From Schistocerca nitens (taxonomy: Eukaryota; Arthropoda; Insecta; Orthoptera; Acrididae): 64,000 nucleotides of DNA. Both the position numbers and the translations under genes were made by a program. Positions 54,755 to 64,000 of the stretch are shown piece after piece (positions within the stretch are counted from its first letter, which is position 1; every line of letters begins with the position of its first letter). Under the pieces are notes generated by a model, which saw nothing but the letters and a program-made list of their open reading frames with translations, did not search any database and was not told the origin of the DNA. The stretch is from contig NC_064618.1 of NCBI RefSeq assembly GCF_023898315.1, forward strand, positions 183,697,548-183,761,547. Direction: 5' to 3'.

Positions 54755-55720
54755 TACCAAATTTGGAACTTTTGGGAAATCCTATTCCTACGTCTTTTTA
54801 GAGTCAAGGGAGCCCCACAAAAGCTTTACTGGACTTAGGAGGTTAAACCAATCACACAGTATTGCTAAGACAAATCTTTCCAACCCAAAATTTGCAAGCA
54901 TAGAGCTTGTTTATCTTGGCAAGTCTGATGACCTGACCTACATGTGCGTTGTCCCTACTGATACGCGAAGCATGTACAGAGCACTGCGGCATAAGGCAGA
55001 ACTTTCTTCATCTCACCTGCAAGAACGTCTCCTTGGACAGCTTGTACGTTTTTCCCACAGTGAATTCCAGAGGTCGTCTGGCCGCCATAGAGAAAATAAT
55101 CAGGTTGCGCCTGAACCGAGTGTCGCAGTCCACCCATCCACAGCTGAATGCCGAGTGCAGCAGTTTGTCACTCTGTAATGCACATATCGGTACTTATAAG
55201 CACAAACAGCAGCTGACACAAACCAGTATGCTTCAACTAATAGATAATAATGTTTCGTGATTTTCATTGATACATTAAAGTGCTCGTAAACAAAGCTGAG
55301 TTAGCGCTTGCAAATACTATTATATGTCTAAGACAGTCATCTGGACCTTTCTTAAGAGAATAAGTACTTATCATTGAGTACGGGTACTTATTGAAATGTG
55401 CTGGAAGTACGCAATTTCCTTTGAAATAAATAATTTCTGTAGTTAGGTTTCCGAAACTCTTCAGTTAAGACAGTTTTTTATTCAGAAGTGGCTGTGGTAT
55501 TCCTTTTTTTTTTTTTTTAACGGAGCTCAACATGACTTCTTAGGACGTCAAGCTGCCTGGTTTGGTGCCATAGCGTCTGCTAGCTCTCCAAACACCACAT
55601 AATTTTTCCTGCATACCAGTACTAGCGGCACACCTGGAAGAAAAGATATTGTGCAGAAGAGATCGGCTCGTTAATCGTGCTATGAGAACTGAGTGGTAAG
55701 AAAAGTCACATTCAGAGTTC
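54755..55720. other. No recognised gene
   Basis: A frame at 54949-55260 (+) of 103 codons and its antisense partner show no domain. Otherwise AT-rich. Confidence 0.4.
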
Positions 55721-55724
55721 TAGT

Positions 55725-55800
55725 AACAGTCTGACACACAGTTTTAATCTGGTATGAGGTTCCAAAACAGCTCACTCTCTGCTGTAGAATAAAAGATACA
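55725..55800 (+). repeat. SINE family D, 3' fragment, decayed
   Basis: CTGACACACAGTTTTAATCTGG(TAT)GAGGTTCC...CTCACTCTCTGCTGTAGAATAAAAGATACATTCTTG matches the end of the element at 46945-47240 (GGCACACAGTTTTGATCTGCCAGGAAGTTTC...CTCCGCTGCAGAGTGAGAATCTCATTC), with many differences. Confidence 0.5.
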
Positions 55801-55804
55801 TTCT

Positions 55805-57420
55805 TGATTCAATAACCACCCTGCAAGGCTTTACCCTATTTGAATTTTTCACAACATGTTTTCCTGTGTACAAGTTATCCGTTGTAAAAAAAACATGATC
55901 AGTGTTGTTTAAGGCCATATTCGTTAATATAAATTCACCCATCAGTGCGAGAATAATGGTTCACGAATGGGAAACAGGTAGATGTGTGTAATAACCACCA
56001 CAGTCTATGAATAGAAGTTTGGCACATGCAGTCTGTTAACAAACAAGAGTATGCCATGGAGGCATGATAGGTGTAGTCTGACAAGAGCTTTCTCTTCATA
56101 TCATACATCTCTTTTGACGATCATGGTACTAAATATAATTATATTTGGCCCACTAAAAACATACCCCTACCCTTCATCTGACGAGCAATGTCGACGATCG
56201 CCACATCCTCAGTTATAATTTTCTTTCAGAGCTTACACAGTTTTGTTTTTATCATTGATTCAACACTGACCTTCCGCGTTGCTTCCACTTTGTCAGCAGT
56301 GTTATACTTCGTCTTTTTTGGGGGGACGGGGAGGAATTCATTTGTGTGTATATATCCACGTGAACCATGTCTGAAAGGTCTATTATGTTCTGATTGAGTA
56401 TTCAGTAGCAGTATCGAACATTTTCTTTACTCAGTGTTTTGTGGCGGTCGGTGTGCATGAGCAACCAGAAATGTGCCAGATAGTAGAAGAAATGAATGTT
56501 ACTATCTGGTAGTCCTGATAGATAGTTCAGAATACGCAGTGTCTGAGGTAAAAGTACAGGTTTGCCAGCCCGCTGTGGCAGAGGAAGTTGACCTTCAGTT
56601 GAATAGAGAGGCAGGATAAACGGTAACTTGAGTATCAGGTATTCCTGCCATTACCCAGGATAAAGCTGTTCCAGCTGGACTCAGTTTGTCAGGCTCGTTA
56701 GTAGAATCGGAATGCGTAAATGCGTATGTAGAGATAGTGTGTAAACTGTCAGGATGACGTCCTCGGCTTGCTTTGACATAGCGGAGACAAGGGCTAACAC
56801 GACACATCTTCTGCTTAAGTTACTCACGCATACTTGATGGATGTTCGAGGGCACTGACAAGGGAGTTAAGGAACTGAAGAAAGAATTTCATGAACAGAAA
56901 GAGGAGAGTCAACCTTAATCTGAGGAACAAAATTAAATGTCGGATGAAGTAAATAGTTAGATTAAAAAAAAAAAAAAGAATTGACAGGCTTGGGCCAAAT
57001 ACTCATGGATTCAGTAGTTACAAATATGAAATCACAACACAATCTGTTGAAAAGAATGTTTCAATGAGTTGGGTAGAAAATCTTGATAAAACCGTCGATT
57101 AATGTCAAGAACTGGTTGTTCAAATTAACAGTATGCAGAGTAATTTCGAACCTACAATCACAGAAAGCTACAGCTCCACTGATGTTCAAGACAAGATTAT
57201 CGAGGATGAAGTAGTTAGTCAGAACCAAGCGTAACCAGTGTGGGTTAGAACGTGTGAGAAGAGCAGCAGAGTTTGAACCATTTCTGTGAAAGCATCAACG
57301 ACAGCGTAGATAAGAGTAGCGACAGTTGTGACCAGATCTCATATAAAAGATCCTACTCGGCAGCAAGGGCAACAATCGCTAAATATATTACGACACGAGT
57401 GCACTGCCTCATGCAAAAGC
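55805..57420. other. No recognised gene; faint gag-like frame
   Basis: Plus-strand pieces near 56840-57240 (KGVKELKKEFHEQKEES, VENLDKTVD, QELVVQINSMQSNFEP) are charged and helix-like, loosely reminiscent of gag or ORF1 coiled coils. No RT, protease or LTR accompanies them, so I do not call an element. Confidence 0.3.
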
Positions 57421-57424
57421 CAAA

Positions 57425-57535
57425 ACACCAACATGTGTACCAAGCCGGAACTCGAAACCAAAACCTTGCCTCGCATGGCTAGTCGTTTTAGCAGCAGAAC
57501 CGTCCAGGACGGCACCACGACCACCAAGTCTGGCA
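57425..57535 (-). repeat. tRNA-like SINE fragment (family G)
   Basis: Minus strand: GTCCTGGACGGTTCTGCTGCTAAAACGACTAGCCATGCGAGGCAAGGTTTTGGTTTCGAGTTCCGGCTTGG. A-box-like GACGGTTCTGC and B-box-like GGTTTCGAGTTCC are spaced as in a tRNA-derived head. No flanking duplication seen. It shares no obvious body with the other families. Confidence 0.4.
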
Positions 57536-57569
57536 GTCCCTCGTTTCACTTCAGTGAATTTTATTCATT

Positions 57570-58690
57570 TGATATCCGCATCAACATCTACATCTACATG
57601 GGTACTCTGCAAATCATATTAAAGTGCCTGGCAGAGGCTTCATCGAACCACCTTCACATTAATTCTCTATTACTCCAATCTCGAACATAGCCCAGAAAAA
57701 AGACGAACACCTTTATCTTCCCGTGCGAGTTCTGATTTCCTTCATTTTATTGTGATGATCGTTCCTCCCTATTAGGTCGGCGCCAAAAAAATATTTTCGC
57801 CGTCGAAGCAGAAAAATAATGCTTGAAATTTCATGAGAAGATTCTGTCGCAACGAAAAACGCCCTTGTTTTAATGATGTCCATCCCAAGTCCCGTATCAT
57901 TTCAGTGTACTCTCTCCCCTATTTCGCGATAAAACAAAACCTGCTGCCCCTCTGTCTACTTTCTCGATGTACTCCGTCAATCCTATCTGGCAAGGATCCC
58001 CAACCGCGCAATAGTATTCTAACAGAGGATGGACAAGTGTAGTGTAGGCAGTCTCTTTAGTACATCTATTACATTTTGTAAGTGTCCTGCCAATAATATA
58101 CAGTCTTTGGTTAGCCCTGGCCACAACATTTTCGGTGTGTTCCTTCCAGTTTAAGTTGTTCGTACTTGTAATTCCTAGGTATTTAGTTGAATTTACGGCC
58201 TTTAGATTTGACTGATTTATCGTGTAACCGATGTTTGACGGATTCCTTTTGAGCGCTCAAGTGGATGACCTCATATTTTTCATTAGTTAGGGCCAACTGC
58301 CAATTTTTGCACATATAGATATCTTTTTTAAATCGTTTTGCAATTTGACTTTACTAGTCGATAAACGACAACATCATTTGCAAGCAACCTAAGACGGCTG
58401 CTTAGATTGTCTCCGAAATCGTTTATATAGATGAACTGCAAAGGCCCTATAACTACATTGGGGGACGCCAGAAACCATTTCTGTTTTACTCTATGACTTT
58501 CCGTGAGTTACTGCCAACTGTATCCTCTCCGACAGGAAATTACGAATCAAGTCACGTGACACGATATTTGAGAAGCACGCAACTGCACTACAAGCTGCTT
58601 GTGTGGTCCAGTGTCAAAAGCTTCTGGATATCTAGAAATACGGAATGAATTGGAAATCCCTTGTTAATTGCACTCAGTTCCTTGTCAATA
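57570..58690 (-). pseudogene. LINE 3' half (CR1/Jockey-like)
   Basis: Minus-strand relic ending in a GTAGATGTAGATG-type tail at 57585-57610, typical of some Jockey/CR1-like 3' termini. In order: SVFLDIQKLLTLDHT (RT motif A region, D-x-x-K-A-F-D decayed), a catalytic box near 58370 where the Asp pair is lost (LQMMLSFID), ITSTNNLNWKEHTENV-type motif, and ARANQRLYIIGRTLTKC with TTLVHPLLEYYCAVGDP and EYIEKVDRGAAGFVLSRN in one open frame (58124-57897). Same family as 26160-26800. Multiple frameshifts. Confidence 0.8.
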
Positions 58691-58694
58691 GCAC

Positions 58695-59280
58695 TACCTC
58701 ATGGTAGGGTAAATGGGCTCCCCATTGAAGTGCTAATCTCAAATATCCCGGAAAAGAACCTAGGGAGAACTGATGATAAAGGGACAATGTACTAGTAACT
58801 TTCTCAAACAACTCGATTGTCTTTTCTTCCCATTTGGGTAGTTTAGGCTGGCGCAAGCGCTGAGGTCTGCAAACTTACCTGTGCCGTTACCATCTGCCCG
58901 ATGACGGAGTATAACCCGACCTCAAACAGGACGTGAGGCATTGCGCTTATGATCTTCAGTGCTTTCGTAGTGCCTCCGACAGTCTGCAAAAGCTGAATGT
59001 GCACAATTTTTATAAATTAATTTGGATTTTATTATTATAAATCCTGTTACATATTATTGTTCCAAGGTTTAAACTCATATGGAGATTGAAAAACATACAT
59101 TATATCTTGTGTTATTTACTTATGAATATGATGTTGTAGGATAATGTAAGTAAAAAGGGGTATGTGCATTTGCTCCCTTCATCACATAAGCCATTAGTAT
59201 ATACTACTTATTAGATAAACTCTAAGCAGATGGTAGCTTTTAGTGAATAAGTCGTTTAATGAAAGTAAGAAAAAGAATTA
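58695..59280. other. No recognised gene
   Basis: The 60-codon minus-strand frame at 58674-58856 may still belong to the LINE above. The rest is AT-rich and featureless. Confidence 0.35.
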
Positions 59281-59285
59281 ATTTG

Positions 59286-59460
59286 TCCAGACGCTCATCT
59301 GGAGTACGTTTCTGTATGACTGTGAACGCCAGACATTCTTGATGATAGACGAAAAGTGTCTACAAGCGCCGCTGCGTAGGAAGATAAGAAGGATCACCAG
59401 GGCAGAAATGAAAGACAGTGAATACATGTTGAAACAGATCAATGGTTAAAAAAACCTCAT
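59286..59460 (+). pseudogene. LINE C-terminal fragment
   Basis: QTLIWSTFLYDCERQTFLMI, then DEKCLQAPLRRKIRRITRAE and EYMLKQING. The W-S-x-x-L-Y-x-C-E-x-W-T-L type motif lies after the RT in the family at 8577-9450. A single open frame of about 50 codons remains. Confidence 0.6.
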
Positions 59461-59710
59461 CGAAACTTTTCAAGAAAAGGGAAACCTTTTTAGAGATTTA
59501 CTTTGAGACAAAATTTTTGACAGCTGTACAAAACCGGAAAATTTTGTTACAGAAGAATAAGTGTTGAAATTGTCAACATATGACGAAAACTGCCTTAAAC
59601 AATGAAGAGTCACTGCAACGACGAGGAATAGCTTTTCGAAGAAGAATGTGATGATTGTAATTCTCACATTCTCTTTTCAGTAAATTATCTGTTCCTTTCA
59701 CTTGACGTTC

Positions 59711-59914
59711 AAATGGTTCAAATGGCTCTGAGCACTATGGGACTTAACATCAGAGGTCATCAGTCCCCTAGAACTTAGAACTACTTAAACCTAAATAACT
59801 TAAGGACGTCACACACATCCATGCCCGAGGCAGGATTCGAGCCTGCGACCGTAGCGGCCGCGCAGTGCCAGATTGAAGCGCCTAGAACCGCTCGGCCACA
59901 CCAGCCTCCTCATG
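59711..59914 (-). mobile_element. SINE family A, full length
   Basis: Reverse copy from AAATGGTTCAAATGGCTCTGAG to CTCGGCCACACCAGCCTCC. Short duplication TGACGTTC at 59703-59710 and 59915-59922. Confidence 0.9.
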
Positions 59915-59922
59915 TGACGTTC

Positions 59923-60535
59923 CAAACTCTTTGCCTCTTACACTACATTACACAAAGCTCAAAAGCTATTCCTTCTCCCTAAACTGGCCTCTTTTTCAAA
60001 TTTCTCCGTAGTTGCATGCTCAACGTACAATTTATGTAACATTGCGTACAGGATACACACTCTCCTCAGCGGATATCTCCCTTTCAGGGCCTTCCACTCA
60101 TATTACTGTAGTCTGGATTCTGTTCAAGTTGCAGGGAAACCTTTGCTCCTTGCATTTTATCCCACCTAAAATCAAAAGTTCTAAGAGTATATTAGAGTAA
60201 ATATTGTCAATATCGTTTTCTAAATATGCAGATTGCTGTGTTTCATATATCTGTGTATAACAAGAACAAGTATGAGAGATATCCCTCATTATTCTTATCA
60301 TGCCAATTCATTTAAATCAAAATAACGATTAACTAAAACTGCAAATTATCACACGTGAACTGACAGTGCTATCTCACGTCATGAACTGCGTAGGCATTAT
60401 AGTTCACTGTTAAAGCCATGGTACAGACTATAGCACATAGCACAACTTTTTCAGCATGAGAAACGACACAAGCTCCGTGCCTCTCAAATTCCTAAAAGAA
60501 ACTAATCATAATATTCTTCAGGAACCCTTTGTACC
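59923..60535. other. No recognised gene
   Basis: AT-rich spacer between SINE and Tc1. Nothing identified. Confidence 0.4.
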
Positions 60536-60539
60536 ATGT

Positions 60540-61830
60540 AAACTGACGGAAAAAATCGCAACACCAAAAAATAACTAATTTCGGATATAGGTCTGTTTAG
60601 GTAACATATTTCACACTGCAAAATGTCACGTTAATGTAAGCACGAAATAAGCCAAAGCAAATGTGAAATACTGGTACATTAATAACTGAAGTAACCGTCG
60701 GAATATCGGATGCGAGCATACAAATATGCATGCATTGTGCTGCACAGTTGCCAAATATCAGTTTGTAGGATGGAGTTCCATTCCTGTTGCACTTTGGGGT
60801 CAATACAAGGGTGGTTAATGCTGATCGTGGATGATGGTGGAGTTGTCGTCCATATGCGCTCTACTGGAGGAAGACAGGGTGACTGAACATTCAAGACAAC
60901 ATGCCAACAATCTGTAGAGCACGCTGGGTTACAACAGCGGTATGTTGGCAAGCGATATCCTGTTGGAAAACACCCGCTGGAATGCTGTTCATGAATAGTA
61001 GCACAACAGGAAGAACAACCAGACTGACGTACAAACTTGTAGTCAGGATGCATGGAATAACCACGAGAGTGCTCCTGCTGTCAACGAAATCGCAACTCAG
61101 ACCATTACTCACGGTGTAAGTCCAATTTGTCTAACAAGTAGACAGGTTGGATGCAGGCCCTCTAGAGGCCTCCTTCTAGCCAACACAGGGCCATGACTGG
61201 CACCGAGGTGGAACCAGCTTTCATCAGAAAACAGAACAGACCTCCATCCTGGCCTCCAGAGAGTTCTCGCTTGACGCCAACGAAGTTGCAGATCGTGATT
61301 GTTTGGTATCAATGTAATGCAATCTACAGGGCGTCGGGTTCGAAACTGTTATTGAAGTTACCGATTTGTAACAATTCATTGTGTCACTGTGGTGCTAACT
61401 GCTGCTTATACTACTGTTGCAGATTCAGTACAATGTGTCATAGCAATACGCTGAACACGACTGTCTTCCCTCTTGGTAGTGTTACGTAGCTGTCTGGAGC
61501 CCACTCTTTTTGCGATTGTTCATTACCATAGCCACCATCGTCAGGAATCATATGCAGCAGCAACGTTCCTGCCAAGTATTTCTGCAATATCGCTGAAGGA
61601 ACATCCAGCTTCTGGTAGCCTTATTACGCGACCTCGTCCAAACTATGTGAGGTGTTGATAATGGCTTCGAGGTTCCTGTAACCGATTCAGAACTTCTGGT
61701 CACAATTGTATACATTATCTTTTAGTGTCTCTTAGCTGCAACGGTAATACTTTTTCCCAATGGAACTGAATGTCCAATCTTTTCATCATGCACAGTTCCT
61801 GCCAGCAGTTGAACATTACTTCAGTCCGGA
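60540..61830 (-). pseudogene. Tc1-type element, dead transposase
   Basis: Left end ACTGACGGAAAAAATCGCAACACCAAAAAATAA looks like a terminal repeat. The right end is not recognised. Minus-strand coding pieces: FGRGRVIRLPEAGCSFSDIA near 61600 (helix-turn-helix), NNHDLQLRWRQARTLWRPGW, VLFSDESWFHLGASHGPVLA (first Asp kept), VRQIGLTP, DSRSTLVVIPCILTTSLYVS, VFQQDIACQHTAVVTQRALQ (second Asp kept) and LPPVERIWTT (Glu kept). Frames change at least three times. Same family as the host element at 14870-17768. A SINE sits at its upper end. Confidence 0.85.
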
Positions 61831-61993
61831 ACCGCGCCACTGCTACGGTCGCAGGTTCGAATCCTGCCTCGGGCATGTATGATGTATGTGTGTGATGTCC
61901 TTAGGTTTGTTAGGTTTAAGTAGTCCTACGTCTAGGGTACTGGTGACCTCAGATGTTAAGTCCCATAGTGCTCAGAGCCATTTGAACCATTTT
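61820..61993 (+). mobile_element. SINE family A, 5'-truncated insertion
   Basis: Starts inside the tRNA-like head (TTCAGTCCGGAACCGCGCC), lacking the A-box. It keeps the B-box GGTTCGAATCC and the tail CCATTTGAACCATTTT. Perfect 12-bp duplication GTTGAACATTAC at 61808-61819 and 61994-62005 shows the truncation happened at insertion. Confidence 0.92.
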
Positions 61994-62009
61994 GTTGAAC
62001 ATTACCACA

Positions 62010-62640
62010 CAAATATCAACATGTCAATGTCGCAGAGCGCAGCAGCTTGTGACCACCAGAGTACAGGAAAATGGTTAGTTAATTATAGTCAAGTTTATAA
62101 TTGAATATTGCTGTTGTTATTTTGAGTGATAGTTACTGAATGACCAGTTCATTTATTACAACCTTGAGGGTTTCAGAATTTCGTATTTTCGTCCATAAAA
62201 ACATAAAAAGAAGCCAACTGTACAAAATACGATTTTGAAATCGGATACATATTTTTGTATAAATCTTGCTTCTACAATCACAAAAAATCGCGTGAAACCA
62301 TTAAAGCTTTTCCTTCGTACAGAAAAATTCAGTACTACAAATTTTGAAGGCATTCTTGACTAACATAAACTCATCAGTCCAGTCTCAAAGGTAAATAAAG
62401 CTCACATCCGTTACAACGTGTATTTAAAGGAAATCTGATTTCCAACCTCGTAGCGGCGTTATTAGCGCAACTATAATGTGACTGGCACGAAATCTGAACG
62501 GACATCGTCTTGCAGATGTGTAAATACACTTACTAATTGCCTTTTATGAACGCCTGAACAAATTATTCATTGTGTTACTTGCATTAAACTAGCTGTCTTC
62601 TACTTGCAGTTGAACTAATAGAAAGTAGCAGAAGTTGAAA
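62010..62640. other. No recognised gene
   Basis: AT-rich, short frames only. Confidence 0.4.
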
Positions 62641-62725
62641 ATACCGCTTCAGCTGTAAGTTACTTTATTTTCAAAGGGTCCGTTTCGGACTGTTATAAAC
62701 CCATCCTCAGGTGTCGTAGCTGTGC
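62640..62725 (-). repeat. Hammerhead-like/Penelope-like terminal module
   Basis: Minus strand: CACCTGAGGATGGGTTTATAACAGTCCGAAACGGACC, then AAAATAAAGTAAC. CTGAGGA (62710-62704) and GAAAC (62685-62681) stand in the order of a hammerhead core. A GGG/CC stem is possible but poor. GTCCGAAACGGAC forms a stem around the GAAA. Confidence 0.42.
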
Positions 62726-62729
62726 TGTG

Positions 62730-63665
62730 GTCCCTGAGCGCCGCGTGTACCTGGCGCGGTGTGCTGCCTATGAGCGCAGAACTGGCGCTAAACAGCACAT
62801 GCTAATGGCTTTTATTTTCAGTATATAATACCTCCATCCAAGCTGTATGGGTTCAGATGGTTCACAGTGTTTCATATGAGGACTGACTGTAGCTTAATCT
62901 ATACAGTCTGCAAAGGAAACACTTCAAATTGTAATTTTCAGAATACTCGGTATGTCTCGAGAGCCATTACTCTCCGAGCATTCGATCACGGCTTGAGAAA
63001 TGAAAGAGTAGTGTTGTGGCTTAAGCTGGTTTTTGATTCCACTTCTGCCATATAAAACGAACAGAAAGTTGAGTTCAATTCTTTAAAATGATACCTACTG
63101 TGATGTATCATTCACTGTATGTAGTGTCACTGCACCAAAGTTTCATATGCCTGTGAAAAAGTGATAGTCAGTACCATTTTCTCTGCCCTCTCGTAATGTT
63201 AATAGTGTTTTGTTGTTGTTACGACACTAATGTCTGCTTAAATAACTCTAGAATAATTCCTTGTATTTCCTAAACTTGAATTGAGTTAAAAACATTCCAC
63301 ATTTATTTATTTATTTATTTATTTTTTTGCTGCAAATAATTTGCACGCCGGAGTTAAGAATGTAAGAGAAATGTCCAAGGAAATGTGATATTATTTATTC
63401 GATGTATATACTGTCGAAAATATAATCTCAGTATCCCTGAGAGAGCAAACACTATCATAAGAAATCGAGAATTTGAGGTAAAGAAAGGTGACGAAGAGCA
63501 AGAGGGGAATAAAGATATGAGAAAATCTAGTCATCTCCTATTACCATGGACTTAAAGAGACAAATATGTTTTGCACATGCAATAAATGACTATTTAATGA
63601 AATAGCAGATCAATACGCAGTGTATTGGTACATTCAGACACGATAAGACTCAGATCCCTTAAGTA
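62730..63665. other. No recognised gene; TTTA microsatellite
   Basis: AT-rich stretch with an (ATTT)n run at 63301-63327. The head of this stretch (62725-62800) is GC-richer (GAGCGCCGCGTGTACCTGGCGCGGTGTGCTGCC), origin unknown. Confidence 0.5.
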
Positions 63666-63669
63666 AATA

Positions 63670-64000
63670 CACTCCTGGAAATGGAAAAAAGAACACATTG
63701 ACACCGGTGTGTCAGACCCACCATACTTGCTCCGGACACTGCGAGAGGGCTGTACAAGCAATGATCACACGCACGGCACAGCGGACACACCAGGAACCGC
63801 GGTGTTGGCCGTCGAATGGCGCTAGCTGCGCAGCATTTGTGCACCGCCGCCGTCAGTGTCAGCCAGTTTGCCGTGGCATACGGAGTTCCATCGCAGTCTT
63901 TAACACTGGTAGCATGCCGCGACAGCGTGGACGTGAACCGTATGTGCAGTTGAGGGACTTTGAGCGAGGGCGTATAGTGGGCATGCGGGAGGCCGGGTGG
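63670..64000 (+). mobile_element. Second copy of the young Tc1, cut by window edge
   Basis: Begins after TA (63668-63669) with CACTCCTGGAAATGGAAAAAAGAACAC. Over 331 bases it equals the reverse complement of 16446-16116 except at three positions: C for T in ACGCACGG(C/T)AC, T for C in GGAG(T/C)TCC, and G for C in TTGA(G/C)GGAC. The transposase starts MPRQRGREPYVQLRDFERGR at 63914, the last difference changing Thr to Arg. The frame is still open at the window end, so an intact transposase beyond it is possible. Confidence 0.96.

Noticed and set aside
56840-57240. Retroviral-type gag
   Set aside because: Only vague charged, helix-like pieces. No zinc knuckle, pol or LTR.

Overview
The window reads as repeat-dominated nuclear DNA from an arthropod with a very large genome. 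Several tRNA-headed SINE families and the Tc1/mariner families look like those I remember from grasshoppers and locusts (Orthoptera, Schistocerca-like). That assignment is recollection plus inference. I found no host protein-coding gene, no functional tRNA or rRNA gene, no CRISPR array and no bacterial-style operon. All recognisable coding sequence is transposon-derived, and all of it is broken.

Layout. 1-1383: 5' end of a LINE endonuclease ORF abutting a 5'-truncated Tc1 copy. 2507-2704: tRNA-headed SINE. 3000-3970: jerky/Tigger-type transposase relic. 5908-6178: one end of a Tc1 element. 8577-9450 and 11700-13970: two LINE relics on the minus strand, with a SINE at 9550-9800. 14870-17768: an old Tc1 element carrying a young 1419-bp Tc1 and a SINE. 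17800-19073: a TIR-bounded pogo/jerky deletion derivative. 20440-21110: another Tc1 relic. 22254-22625: a 124-bp tandem array. 23315-23662: a long snapback repeat. 24070-25240: transposase and LINE fragments. 26160-26800: LINE 3' end split by a SINE. 27910-29058: Tc1. 29132-30240: CR1-like ORF with a duplicated leader. 30551-30896: second snapback. 31391-32563: Tc1. 32640-33010: LINE fragment. 37293-41458: two SINEs and two Tc1 copies, one set in a direct duplication. 41650-44350: a dispersed repeat with a hammerhead-like motif, a tRNA SINE and a 5S-rRNA-derived SINE. 46766-47240: inverted SINE pair. 47285-48480: Tc1 split by a SINE. 48639-48931: foldback with a microsatellite core. 49080-53150: relic of a Polinton-like/adintovirus-like element, interrupted by a Tc1 that itself holds a SINE. 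53740-63660: LINE, Tc1 and SINE fragments. 63670-64000: a second copy of the young Tc1 family, cut by the window edge.

Relationships. Insertion order can be read directly: SINEs with intact target-site duplications sit inside Tc1 relics and LINE relics, and the youngest Tc1 family sits inside an older one. The two young Tc1 copies differ at three positions over the 331 bases shared, so that family was active recently. The most unusual items are the virus-like relic, a set of hammerhead-like motifs tied to snapback or Penelope-like termini, the pogo derivative that kept only its DNA-binding head and zinc-finger tail, and the Tc1 sitting exactly at the junction of a direct duplication.
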